DNA from: Qipengyuania_C sp046254955
Lineage (GTDB): Bacteria > Pseudomonadota > Alphaproteobacteria > Sphingomonadales > Sphingomonadaceae
Direction: 5' to 3'
Assembly (NCBI RefSeq): GCF_046254955.1
Contig: NZ_JBJXRG010000001.1
Location: 496,001 to 560,000, forward strand
DNA length: 64,000 nucleotides
The notes beneath the pieces were generated by a model. That model ran no database searches. It was not told the origin of the DNA and saw only the letters and a list, made by a program, of their open reading frames with translations. This document shows, one piece after another, positions 8,215 to 16,310 of this stretch; the stretch's first letter is position 1; each line of letters starts with the position of its first letter. The position numbers and the translations under genes were made by a program.

Positions 8215-9998
8215 GACTTGCCCTGGTCACGCGTCGCAACCTTATCCTGATCTGCCTTCTGCTTCTCCGAAGCTGCCTTGAGCTGCGGATGGCGTGAATA
8301 GAGGTAGGTCTGCTGCGCCAACGTCAGGATATTCGACGTCACCCAGTAAAGCAGGAGGCCTGCAGCAAAGGGAGCCATCACGAACATCAGCACCCATGGC
8401 ATGATCGAGAAGATCTGCTGCTGGATCGGGTCCATCGCGGTGGGATTGAGCCGGAAGGTAAGCCACATCGTAATGCCGAGCAGCACCGCGAGAACGCCGA
8501 TGGCGAGGAAGCTGGGCGGCTCGAACGGGAGCAGACCGAACAGATTTAGGATCGTCCACGGATCGGGCGCGCTCAAATCCTTGATCCAGAATTCGAGGAA
8601 CGGCTTGTGGCGCATCTCGATCGCAAGGATCAGCGCCTTGTAGAGCGCAAAGAAGATCGGGATCTGGATCAGGATCGGCAGGCATCCTGCCAGCGGATTC
8701 ACACCCTCTTTCTTGTAGAGGGCCATGATCTCTTGCTGCTGCTTCTGCTTGTCGTCCTTGTAGCGCTCCTGGATCGCTTTCATCTTGGGCTGGACGGCCT
8801 TCATCTGCGCCATCGAGGCAAACTGCTTCTGCGCAATCGGGAAGAGTAGTCCGCGAATCAGGACCGTCAGCATGATGATGGCGACGCCGAAGTTGCCAAC
8901 GAATTCGTAGAAGGTGCGCAGTAACCAGACCATCGGCTTGACGAACCATTCGAACCAGCCCCAGTCGATCGCCTTGCCGAAGTTTTCGATCCCGCCTTCG
9001 TCGCGGTACTGATCGAGAAGCGCGCTCTCCTTGGCTCCGGCAAACAGCCGCGTTTCGCGGGTCAGCGAAGCTCCGGCGGGCACGGTCGTGGGAGCATAAA
9101 GCAGGTCGGCGCGGAACAGGTCATTGCCGATCGAGCGGAAACTGGGTGTGGCTTCCTCGCCTTGCTGCGGGATCAGCGCGGAAAGCCAGTATATGTCGCT
9201 AAAACCGAACCAGTCAGGCGCGCCGCCTTCGGGATTGTAAATGCCGTCCTCGGCAAGATCATCGTAGTCGGGGCCATCCTCGATCGTATCGCCATATCCG
9301 CCCATCGGGCCGGAATGGACGATCCATTGACTGAAGCTGGCGTTCGAGGACGTGCGGGTAATCAGGCCATAGGGACGCACGACAACGGGTCCGGGCGCGC
9401 TGTTGGCAACCGTCTGGGTCGCGGTGACCATGTAATTCTCGTCGATCGCATAGCGGATGGCGAAGACCTGGCCCTCGCCATTATCCCAAGTGAGATCGAC
9501 CGATGTACTTTCGCTGAGCGTGCCGCCATCCGATTGCCAGACAGTGCGTGCATCAGGGACGCTAACGCCTTCGCCGACCCAGCCAAACTGCGCGAAATAC
9601 TGCCCTTCTGTGCCTTGCGGCGCAAACAGCTGCACCGGACCACTTTCATCATCGACTGTCTGGCGGTGATCCTTGAGCTCGATATCGTCGATCCGCGCTC
9701 CCACAAGGTTGATCGAACCTTCGACGCGGGCGGCATCAATCTTGAGGCGTGTGGGCGCAGCCAGTTCGGTAGCGAGATCGACCGGGCCCGCATCAACGCT
9801 GGAAGGCGTGCTCAGGCTATCGCCGCTTGTGGCTACCGGAGCAGCGGCCACCCCTGCTTCGGCAGGAGCTTGGACCACGGCATCCGTCTCCGCCACCGGA
9901 TCGGGCTGCGGATAAAAGCTGCTCATGAAATAGTCCCAGCCGAACAAAAGCGCGGCGGAAAGAAGCACGGCAAACAGAAGATTACGCTGGTTGTCCAA
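8211..9998 (-). CDS. yidC: Membrane protein insertase YidC
   Basis: Inserts and folds inner-membrane proteins with or without SecYEG. The 595-residue protein has the Gram-negative layout. An N-terminal TM (LLFAVLLSAALLFGWDYF) is followed by a large periplasmic beta domain to about residue 350. The five-TM core includes IIMLTVLIRGLLFPI, whose arginine is the conserved hydrophilic-groove residue, a charged coiled-coil loop (YKDDKQKQQQEIMALYKKEG) and NPLAGCLPILIQIPIFFALYKAL. It sits between yidD and yihA. Confidence 0.97.
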   Translation of the reverse strand: MDNQRNLLFAVLLSAALLFGWDYFMSSFYPQPDPVAETDAVVQAPAEAGVAAAPVATSGDSLSTPSSVDAGPVDLATELAAPTRLKIDAARVEGSINLVGARIDDIELKDHRQTVDDESGPVQLFAPQGTEGQYFAQFGWVGEGVSVPDARTVWQSDGGTLSESTSVDLTWDNGEGQVFAIRYAIDENYMVTATQTVANSAPGPVVVRPYGLITRTSSNASFSQWIVHSGPMGGYGDTIEDGPDYDDLAEDGIYNPEGGAPDWFGFSDIYWLSALIPQQGEEATPSFRSIGNDLFRADLLYAPTTVPAGASLTRETRLFAGAKESALLDQYRDEGGIENFGKAIDWGWFEWFVKPMVWLLRTFYEFVGNFGVAIIMLTVLIRGLLFPIAQKQFASMAQMKAVQPKMKAIQERYKDDKQKQQQEIMALYKKEGVNPLAGCLPILIQIPIFFALYKALILAIEMRHKPFLEFWIKDLSAPDPWTILNLFGLLPFEPPSFLAIGVLAVLLGITMWLTFRLNPTAMDPIQQQIFSIMPWVLMFVMAPFAAGLLLYWVTSNILTLAQQTYLYSRHPQLKAASEKQKADQDKVATRDQGKS

Positions 9999-10067
9999 GA
10001 ATCGATCCCGTCAGTTCACGTCACGTCACATATGTGGGGAGGTGTATTGCCATTGCAAGACAGCAGC

Positions 10068-10277
10068 CTACGGGACGGGGTCGTGCCCGTGTCCCCCCCA
10101 AGGATGGCAGCGCATTAGCCGCTTAAACGCCAGCCATCCACCCTTGATCGCGCCATATTTTTGCAGCGCCTCGATCGCATACTGCGAACAGGACGGCGAA
10201 TAGCGGCATGTGGGCGGCAAAATTCGCGACGGGCCAATCTGCCAGCCACGCGCAATCCAGATAAGCACTTGCTTCAA
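10068..10277 (-). CDS. yidD: Membrane protein insertion efficiency factor YidD
   Basis: A short membrane-associated protein thought to aid YidC-dependent insertion. Its 69 residues carry the family hallmark, an amphipathic N-terminus (MKQVLIWIARGWQ) followed by the cysteine-rich CRYSPSCSQYAIEAL, then GGWLAFKRLMRCHPWGGHGHDPVP. Its ATG overlaps the rnpA stop as ATGA, so translation of the two is probably coupled. Confidence 0.96.
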   Translation of the reverse strand: MKQVLIWIARGWQIGPSRILPPTCRYSPSCSQYAIEALQKYGAIKGGWLAFKRLMRCHPWGGHGHDPVP

Positions 10278-10675
10278 CGCCGGTTTCCGCGGCGGGGGCG
10301 GCTGCGACTGGGATCGCTCTTGCCGTCTCGCGCACGAGTCAAAGCGGCATTCAGTTCGTCGGCCAGTTTGGCAAAATCGCGTCCGATCCCGCCATCACGG
10401 CCAATCAGGATGTGATCGTGATCAGGCAATCCCCTCTCGGGGAGGGCTGACCAAAGCAATTCGCGGAACCGCCTCTTCATCCGGTTGCGGACGACTGCAT
10501 TGCCGATTCGCTTGGTCACGGTGATTCCGTAGCGCTTGCCTTTCCCGCCATTGGGATGCGCCAACAGCACAAAACCGGGACGCGCCACGCGCAGGCCCCG
10601 GTTTGCTGCAAGAAAATCGGCGCGGCGACGAATCACCGCGATTTTGTCAGATTCAGTCGTGTTGCTTACGCACAA
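10274..10675 (-). CDS. rnpA: Ribonuclease P protein component
   Basis: The protein cofactor of RNase P, which matures tRNA 5' ends. The family RNR motif region KRIGNAVVRNRMKRRFRELLW is present, with RRRADFLAANRG near the N-terminus. No ATG exists at a sensible place. The candidates are TTG at 10675, which overlaps the end of rpmH by 10 bp, and GTG at 10636, which gives a product beginning at IRRRADF. I list the longer form; both lack a clear ribosome-binding site, so translational coupling to rpmH is likely. Confidence 0.88.
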   Translation of the reverse strand: MCVSNTTESDKIAVIRRRADFLAANRGLRVARPGFVLLAHPNGGKGKRYGITVTKRIGNAVVRNRMKRRFRELLWSALPERGLPDHDHILIGRDGGIGRDFAKLADELNAALTRARDGKSDPSRSRPRRGNRR

Positions 10676-10800
10676 AGGTTCTTGCGACCGCGACGACGGC
10701 GATTGCGCAGCACCTTGCGGCCGCCCGGAGTCGCCTTGCGTGCGAAGAAACCGTGGCGTCGTGCGCGCACCAGATTGCTGGGCTGGAATGTCCGCTTCAT
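10666..10800 (-). CDS. rpmH: 50S ribosomal protein bL34
   Basis: A 44-residue, very basic protein starting MKRTFQPSNLVRARRHGFFA, the standard bL34 sequence, and ending RRRGRKNLCA. It is the first gene of the rpmH-rnpA-yidD-yidC-yihA cluster. The ATG is immediately recognisable by homology. A longer in-frame extension exists but has no support. Confidence 0.97.
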   Translation of the reverse strand: MKRTFQPSNLVRARRHGFFARKATPGGRKVLRNRRRRGRKNLCA

Positions 10801-11025
10801 AGTAACCTCGAATGTCCAATAGGATCGCCTCGCAACGAGGTTCACCAATAAATAAGGGCCGCCCAATGAGGCGACCGCCTGTATGGGGCGCGCAGCTAGG
10901 CCATGAAGACCGCCAAGTCAAGGTTCCAGCGCTGCAAACCGGTTGCGCCGGTTACAAGCCTTTAACTCCGCAATCCGGCCCAGGTTGGTAGCGTTTGCAC
11001 CAACGCCAACGGCTCGGGGAATGCA

Positions 11026-12534
11026 GTGGTCGCGCTTGTCAGAACGGTGGCCTATCTCGGGCTGGAAGCGCGCAGCGTCGAGGTGCAATGCTCGGTCGCG
11101 CCAGGCCTACCCAACTTCAACATAGTCGGATTGGCCGACAAGGCCGTAGGTGAAAGCAAAGAACGGGTCCGCGCAGCCCTGTCCTCGATGGGTCTGGCCC
11201 TGCCCCCCAAGCGCATCACCATCAACCTTTCGCCGGCTGATCTTCCCAAGGAAGGCTCGCATTATGACCTCCCCATCGCGCTTGCCCTGCTCGCCAGCAT
11301 CGGCGTAACCGATGCCGAGCAGCTCTCAGACTGGATCGCAGTGGGCGAGCTTGCATTGGATGGCCGGATTGTCGCTTCGCCCGGAGTCTTGCTGGCCGCG
11401 CTCCATGCGAGCAGCGAGGAAACTGGCCTGATCTGTCCGGTTTCGCAGGGGCCCGAAGCGCGCTGGGCGCGGGATGTGCCGATTCTCGCAGCGCCAGACC
11501 TCATCAGCCTCCTCAACCACCTCAAGGGAACACAGCAATTGCCGCCGCCTGAAAAAGGCATCGTGGCAGAGCCCGATCACGGACCGGATCTGAAGCAGGT
11601 TAAGGGGCAGGAGACTGCCAAGCGTGCGCTCGAGATTGCCGCGGCGGGAGGACACAATCTGCTGATGATCGGGCCACCCGGTGCGGGCAAGAGCCTGCTC
11701 GCAAGCTGCCTGCCGGGCATTCTCCCGCCGCTTTCATCTGGCGAGGCGCTGGAAGTTTCGATGGTCTCTTCGGTCGCAGGAACACTCGAGGGTGGGCGGA
11801 TCAGCCGTGCGAGACCTTTCCGTGCGCCACATCACTCGGCTTCGATGGCCGCGCTGACCGGCGGCGGGCTGAAGGTCAAACCGGGCGAGGTCAGCCTCGC
11901 GCATCTTGGAGTCCTGTTCCTTGACGAGCTGCCCGAGTTCCAGCGTCCGGTTCTCGACTCGCTGCGACAGCCGCTCGAAACCGGCTCGGTCGATATCGCC
12001 CGTGCCAATGCGCATGTGACCTTCCCGGCGCGGGTGCAGCTCATTGCAGCGATGAACCCGTGCCGCTGCGGCCATCTGGGTGATGCGGCACTGGCTTGTT
12101 CACGCGCCCCGCGCTGTGCGGCAGATTACCAGTCGAAAGTGTCCGGGCCGATGCTCGACCGGATCGACCTGCATGTCGAAGTCGATCCGGTGAGCGCAGC
12201 CGACCTTGCCCTGCCGCCGCCATCCGAAGGAAGCGCCGAGATTGCAAGACGGGTTGCCGCGGCGCGCGAGCTTCAGTCACTTAGAGCGAATGAGGCCAAG
12301 GCACGCAGCAATGCCGAACTCGATGGCGAAGCGCTCGAGCGGTTCGCTGCGCCAGATCAAGCGGGTCAGAAACTGCTGCTGCAGGCGGCGGAGGCGATGC
12401 GATTATCGGCGCGAAGCTATGTGCGCATGCTGCGCGTTGCGCGGACCATTGCGGACCTCTCGGGAGCGCCGGGGATCACTCGCATCCATATTGCCGAGGC
12501 GCTCAGCTATCGCCGGCAACCGCCACGGGCGTGA
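11026..12534 (+). CDS. comM: YifB/ComM-family Mg-chelatase-like AAA+ ATPase
   Basis: A hexameric AAA+ helicase of the ComM type, which extends branch migration during homologous recombination in natural transformation. The N-terminal Lon-protease-like domain (GLPNFNIVGLADKAVGESKERVRAAL) is followed by the AAA+ core. The core has Walker A GPPGAGKS, Walker B GVLFLDELPEF and the insert with zinc-type cysteines PCRCG, CSRAPRCAADY. The start is GTG, with CGGGGA five bases upstream. Its 502 residues match the family. Confidence 0.94.
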   Translation: MVALVRTVAYLGLEARSVEVQCSVAPGLPNFNIVGLADKAVGESKERVRAALSSMGLALPPKRITINLSPADLPKEGSHYDLPIALALLASIGVTDAEQLSDWIAVGELALDGRIVASPGVLLAALHASSEETGLICPVSQGPEARWARDVPILAAPDLISLLNHLKGTQQLPPPEKGIVAEPDHGPDLKQVKGQETAKRALEIAAAGGHNLLMIGPPGAGKSLLASCLPGILPPLSSGEALEVSMVSSVAGTLEGGRISRARPFRAPHHSASMAALTGGGLKVKPGEVSLAHLGVLFLDELPEFQRPVLDSLRQPLETGSVDIARANAHVTFPARVQLIAAMNPCRCGHLGDAALACSRAPRCAADYQSKVSGPMLDRIDLHVEVDPVSAADLALPPPSEGSAEIARRVAAARELQSLRANEAKARSNAELDGEALERFAAPDQAGQKLLLQAAEAMRLSARSYVRMLRVARTIADLSGAPGITRIHIAEALSYRRQPPRA

Positions 12535-12559
12535 AAGTGGTTCCGGACTAAGTCCAGCC

Positions 12560-13084
12560 CTACCCGCTCACGACTTTCAGTTCGGCTGAAGACGAAGGTG
12601 CCGCACGAGAACCATCTTCGCGAATGCCCAAGTTGCCCTTTGAAACCAGGTTCAGATCCTTGGCTCCCAGAATGCGCCCGTCATGCGAAAGAATGGAGAC
12701 CGGGCCGATCGGCAGTCGATCGAGTTCATCCACCAGGACAGGGTCTTCGTTTATTTCGGTGCCATACTTTTGACCCCACTGGCGCAGCGCAATCATCGCT
12801 GGCAGCAAGTCAAAGCCCTTCTCGGTCAAGCGGTATTCAACCTTGCGGCGATCATCGGGGCACGGCTCGCGGCGGAGGATATCGTGCTCGACCAGCTTGG
12901 CGAGGCGATTGGAAAGGATGTTCCGCGCAATCCCCAGCTCGCTAAGGAATTCTTCGAAGTGATGCAGGCCATTGAAACTGGCGCGCAGGATCATGAACGA
13001 CCAGCGCTCTCCCATCACTTCCAGCGCAGCAGGAAGCCCGCACTCGATTAGCTCGCGTAGCGGCTCGCGCAATTCAGTACCCAT
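12560..13084 (-). CDS. HxlR-family transcriptional regulator
   Basis: A winged-helix DNA-binding protein of about 174 residues. The HxlR signature is clear: CGLPAALEVMGERWSFMILR near the N-terminus, then FLSELGIARNILSNRLAKLVEHDILRREP and the wing YRLTEKG. A C-terminal tail of about 50 residues follows the domain. It diverges from the small secreted protein gene at 13235 across a 150-bp region with repeated GCAACT elements, so it probably regulates that gene and itself. Confidence 0.92.
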   Translation of the reverse strand: MGTELREPLRELIECGLPAALEVMGERWSFMILRASFNGLHHFEEFLSELGIARNILSNRLAKLVEHDILRREPCPDDRRKVEYRLTEKGFDLLPAMIALRQWGQKYGTEINEDPVLVDELDRLPIGPVSILSHDGRILGAKDLNLVSKGNLGIREDGSRAAPSSSAELKVVSG

Positions 13085-13151
13085 GAAAATCCTTTCCCAA
13101 TTGCGATCCTTATAGACGCAAAATCGGCGTTTTCAAAAAAATTCAGTTTTT

Positions 13152-13195
13152 AGTTGCAACTCGAAACCTAGTTAAGTAGGTAGTGATTCGCAACT
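13152..13195. promoter_or_regulatory. Candidate HxlR operator region
   Basis: Between the divergent HxlR and CC_3452-type genes lies a perfect 10-bp palindrome, AGTTGCAACT (13152-13161). A second GCAACT is at 13190-13195, about three helical turns later. Position and symmetry fit a dimeric winged-helix repressor; binding by this HxlR protein is inference. Confidence 0.45.
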
Positions 13196-13234
13196 GGTTT
13201 TGATTCGAGACTTAAATACAGAAAGGACGCCCTC

Positions 13235-13582
13235 ATGTCATTCTCCCTCCCCAGGATCTCTTTCGCCCAAAGTGCAGGCGCCGCCGTTCTTGCAATGGCT
13301 TACACTGCCGTGACTTTCGGTGCCACGCTGGCCCCCGCTCCCGCACAGGCCAACGATATCTTCTACCGCGCTGAGCTCGCCTCCCCCGCCAGCGAAGCGC
13401 GCACAGTCGCCGGCGGCGTGGCATGGTATTGCAGCGAGAACGTCTGCGTCGCCGGCAAAGGCACCTCGCGCCCGCTGCGCATGTGCCGCGCCATTGCCAA
13501 GGAATTCGGCGAAGTTGCCAGCTTCAGTGCCAAGGGCGAAGAACTGGCAGTAGATAAGCTGAGCGACTGCAACGGGAACTAA
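13235..13582 (+). CDS. CC_3452-family small periplasmic protein
   Basis: 115 residues with a signal peptide ending near APAQA. The mature part contains YRAELASPASEARTVAGGVAWYC and four cysteines (WYC, NVC, RMC, SDC) that could form two disulfides. I recognise the general pattern of the CC_3452 group of conserved alphaproteobacterial secreted proteins; no biochemical role is known to me. AGAAAGGA precedes the ATG, and a strong terminator follows. It is divergent from an HxlR regulator. Confidence 0.75.
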   Translation: MSFSLPRISFAQSAGAAVLAMAYTAVTFGATLAPAPAQANDIFYRAELASPASEARTVAGGVAWYCSENVCVAGKGTSRPLRMCRAIAKEFGEVASFSAKGEELAVDKLSDCNGN

Positions 13583-13626
13583 GCCCCCCCCGATCCTACC
13601 CTCCTCTCCATCGGGTAGATCACTGG

Positions 13627-13657
13627 AAGGCCTCCGGCATAGCCGGGGGCCTTTTTT
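13627..13657 (+). terminator. Rho-independent terminator of the CC_3452-type gene
   Basis: A 12-bp GC-rich stem (13627-13638 with 13642-13653, one G-T pair) with an ATA loop runs directly into a run of T residues. It lies about 45 bp past the stop codon, between two convergent genes. Confidence 0.85.
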
Positions 13658-14271
13658 TACCTGGGAAGCAGGTGCCGGGAATGCAGGTCTTCCTGCAAAC
13701 CACGGGCATCGCTGAAATGATGGACTTGCCAGCCCAATGCTGCAGCGGAAGCGATGTTTGCCGCATTGTCATCGATGAAAAGCATGCGCGGAGCGGAGTG
13801 CCCAAAACGCCTCTCGGCAAGGCGGAATATCGCCGGATCGGGTTTCACCAACCGCTCATCTCCCGACACGACTATGTCACAAAAGCGCTCGAGAACGGGA
13901 GCTGTGGGGTAGAATTCCTGCCAGAATTCTGATCCGAAATTGGTGATGGCAAAGAGTGGCATGCCGGCTTCGTCGAGCGCTGCAATCAATTCTGCCGTCC
14001 CTTCGACCGGGCCGGGGATCGTATCGAGAAAGCGGCTCGCATAGGCGTCGATCAGCGCCGCATGTTCAGGAAATCGCGCTTTTCGTTCTGGGACCATCTC
14101 AGCAAGAGGCCGTCCGGCATCATGCTCGAAATGCCATTCTTCGGTCACGACGTTTGCCAAGAACCAATCGAGCTCATCCGCATCATCGATCAATTGCCGG
14201 AAGAGGTGCCGGATGTCCCAGTGGACGATCACGCGCCCGACGTCGAATACCACAGCGTCTATGTCAGACAT
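13657..14271 (-). CDS. HAD-family hydrolase
   Basis: 204 residues of the haloacid dehalogenase superfamily. Motif I is VVFDVGRVI, in which the usual second Asp (DxD) is Gly, as in the phosphatase-like YihX/epoxide-hydrolase-N group. Motif II is AITNFG, motif III VKPDPAIF and motif IV LFIDDNAAN. Probably a small-molecule phosphatase or dehalogenase; the substrate is unknown. It lies downstream of rpmJ on the same strand but beyond a terminator. Confidence 0.9.
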   Translation of the reverse strand: MSDIDAVVFDVGRVIVHWDIRHLFRQLIDDADELDWFLANVVTEEWHFEHDAGRPLAEMVPERKARFPEHAALIDAYASRFLDTIPGPVEGTAELIAALDEAGMPLFAITNFGSEFWQEFYPTAPVLERFCDIVVSGDERLVKPDPAIFRLAERRFGHSAPRMLFIDDNAANIASAAALGWQVHHFSDARGLQEDLHSRHLLPR

Positions 14272-14272
14272 G

Positions 14273-14300
14273 CAAAAAGCCCCCGCTGATGCAGGGGCTT
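14273..14300 (-). terminator. Rho-independent terminator downstream of rpmJ
   Basis: On the minus strand AAGCCCC and GGGGCTT pair (14294-14300 with 14277-14283) and are followed by a T run, 44 bp after the rpmJ stop and just before the HAD gene start. Confidence 0.7.
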
Positions 14301-14343
14301 CGCATTTCTTCGCAACCGCGCGAGCTGCGCGGTGCGGACAACA

Positions 14344-14469
14344 TTAACCCTGGCGCGCCTTGAAACGGCGGTTGGTCTTGTTGATCACATAGGTGCGGCC
14401 ACGGCGCCGGATCACGCGGCAATCGCGGTGACGATTCTTCAGCGACTTGAGGCTGTTACGAACTTTCAT
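14344..14469 (-). CDS. rpmJ: 50S ribosomal protein bL36 (zinc-free type)
   Basis: A 41-residue basic protein: MKVRNSLKSLKNRHRDCRVI at the start, then a repeated-arginine stretch, YVINKTNRRFKARQG at the end. This is bL36. Only one cysteine is present instead of the CxxC and C/H zinc ligands of the C+ form, so it is the zinc-independent (C-) type common in Alphaproteobacteria. It lies between galE and a terminator. Confidence 0.95.
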   Translation of the reverse strand: MKVRNSLKSLKNRHRDCRVIRRRGRTYVINKTNRRFKARQG

Positions 14470-14555
14470 CAATCTCTTCCAGAATGCTACGCGCTCGAGA
14501 TGGTCGTGGCGCGAGAAAAATCAAGGCGCGCCGTTAGCCTGACGATAGATTCGGG

Positions 14556-15569
14556 TCAAGCTTCGCCTCGGATCTCCGAGAGTTTGCGTTCCCACTGCAA
14601 GGCATGGCCGACAATCGTTTCGAGGTCGGCATATTGTGGAACCCAATCTGTTTGCGCGACGATGCGGCTATTGTCGGAAATCAATGACGCCACATCGCCT
14701 GCGCGCCGACCCTTCTCTACACGCGGCAATTTTCGGTTGGCCACCTTGTCTACCGCATCCAGTACTTCGAGTACTGAGAAACCGCGGCCATAGCCAACAT
14801 TCATGGTCACGCTGCGGTCGGGATTCCCAATCAGGGTCCGAAGAGCCTCAATGTGCGCGGACGCAAGATCGCTGACATGGATATAGTCCCGCAGGCCCGT
14901 GCCATCGGGAGTTGGATAGTCGTTTCCGAAGACTGCGACATGGTCCCGCTTGCCCAATGCGCATTCGACTGCGACCTTGATCAGGTGCGTGGCGCCGATG
15001 GTCGACTGCCCGCTACGCGCCTCAGGATCTGCCCCGCAGACATTGAAATAGCGCAGCACCGCATGATTGATCGGATAGGCTGCGCTGGAGTCGGCTAGGA
15101 TCCGCTCGGTCATCGCCTTGCTCATCCCATAGGGATTGACCGGCTGGATCGGATCGTCCTCGGTGAGGGGCTTTACCTCAGGCTCGCCATAAACCGTCGC
15201 GGTGCTCGAGAATATGAAATGCGGTACTCCCGCATCCACAGCAGCCTCGATCAGGCTGCGGCTTTTGGCAGTGTTGTTCTCGTAATACTTGAGCGGCTGC
15301 TCGACCGATTCCGGAACAATTATCGAACCAGCAAAATGCATGATCGCTTGGGTGTCCTGCTCGGCAAATATCCGCGCCAGAAGTGCCTGGTCCGCAACGT
15401 CGCCCTCATAAACCGGCACGTCATCGGGAATGGCGAAGCGAAATCCGGTCGAAAAATCGTCGATTACGGCCACCGGCCAGCCCGCATCCCTGAGGGCAAG
15501 TACTGCGTGGCTGCCAATGTAGCCCGCCCCGCCGGTCACGAGTACCGGGCATGTTTCGCTTCTATTCAT
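14556..15569 (-). CDS. galE: UDP-glucose 4-epimerase
   Basis: A short-chain dehydrogenase/reductase superfamily enzyme that interconverts UDP-glucose and UDP-galactose using bound NAD. The Rossmann motif VTGGAGYIGSH is near the N-terminus. FSSTATVYGEP carries the catalytic Ser/Thr, and YGMSK carries the catalytic Tyr and Lys. Of several in-frame starts the ATG at 15569 (MNRSETCPVLVTGG) puts the Rossmann fold at the usual position and gives 337 residues, the normal GalE length. Confidence 0.94.
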   Translation of the reverse strand: MNRSETCPVLVTGGAGYIGSHAVLALRDAGWPVAVIDDFSTGFRFAIPDDVPVYEGDVADQALLARIFAEQDTQAIMHFAGSIIVPESVEQPLKYYENNTAKSRSLIEAAVDAGVPHFIFSSTATVYGEPEVKPLTEDDPIQPVNPYGMSKAMTERILADSSAAYPINHAVLRYFNVCGADPEARSGQSTIGATHLIKVAVECALGKRDHVAVFGNDYPTPDGTGLRDYIHVSDLASAHIEALRTLIGNPDRSVTMNVGYGRGFSVLEVLDAVDKVANRKLPRVEKGRRAGDVASLISDNSRIVAQTDWVPQYADLETIVGHALQWERKLSEIRGEA

Positions 15570-15707
15570 GCGCTTGCTGCTAGCAGCTTTGCCTCGCAAT
15601 TTGATAACCATTTTCGTTGACTGCCTACGCACCCGGACCCTTCAGGGCTGGATATGCGTTAGTAGACGGAGCCGCATTTCGAGCTCCGCACCACAAGGAG
15701 CCGTACC

Positions 15708-16310
15708 ATGAAGCTTCCAAAACTAGTCCTGCTGTCGCTGGGAACAATCGGCCTTGCAGGCTGCGCTACGGCGCCCGGCCCTGTCGAAGTCACTCGCTTT
15801 CACGATGCTGCCGCAATTGCGCAGGTAGGCTCCGGAACGATCTTTATCGAGGCAGCGCCCGGCGAGGATGCTTCGGGCCTCGAATTGGCTCCTTATAAAT
15901 CAGCTGTTGCACGCGAGCTTGCCGCGCTCGGATATCGCGAGACTAGCCGCGAGGATGCGCAGCACATCGCACAGGTTGCGCTCGACCGTTACATCTCGCG
16001 AGAGGGCAACCGGCGCGGCCCCGTGAGTGTAGGCGTGGGCGGTTCCACAGGCGGGTACCGCTCGGGTGTCGGCATGGGTATCGGGATCAACCTGGGCGGC
16101 GGAGCGAAGGACCTCGTCGACACTGAACTGGCAGTCGCGATCAAGGACAAGGCCAGCGAGAGCAATATCTGGGAAGGCCGCGCACAATTTGCGGTCAAGG
16201 AGAACTCTGAGCTTGCACGCGCCGATGCCAATGCGCAAACGGTCGCTTCGGCGCTGTTCCGGGAATTCCCGGGTGGCAATGGTGAAACAGTGGAAGTCTG
16301 GGTGCAGTAG
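15708..16310 (+). CDS. DUF4136-type lipoprotein
   Basis: 200 residues beginning with a lipoprotein signal whose lipobox is LAGC (GTIGLAGCATAP). The mature part has the VEVTRFHD start and the LGYRETSREDAQHIAQVALDRY segment typical of DUF4136, plus a glycine-rich stretch (GVGGSTGGYRSGVGMGIGINLGGG). It is probably anchored in the outer membrane; function unknown. An AAGGAG ribosome-binding site precedes the ATG. Its stop overlaps the GTG start of the next gene as TAGTG. Confidence 0.85.
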   Translation: MKLPKLVLLSLGTIGLAGCATAPGPVEVTRFHDAAAIAQVGSGTIFIEAAPGEDASGLELAPYKSAVARELAALGYRETSREDAQHIAQVALDRYISREGNRRGPVSVGVGGSTGGYRSGVGMGIGINLGGGAKDLVDTELAVAIKDKASESNIWEGRAQFAVKENSELARADANAQTVASALFREFPGGNGETVEVWVQ

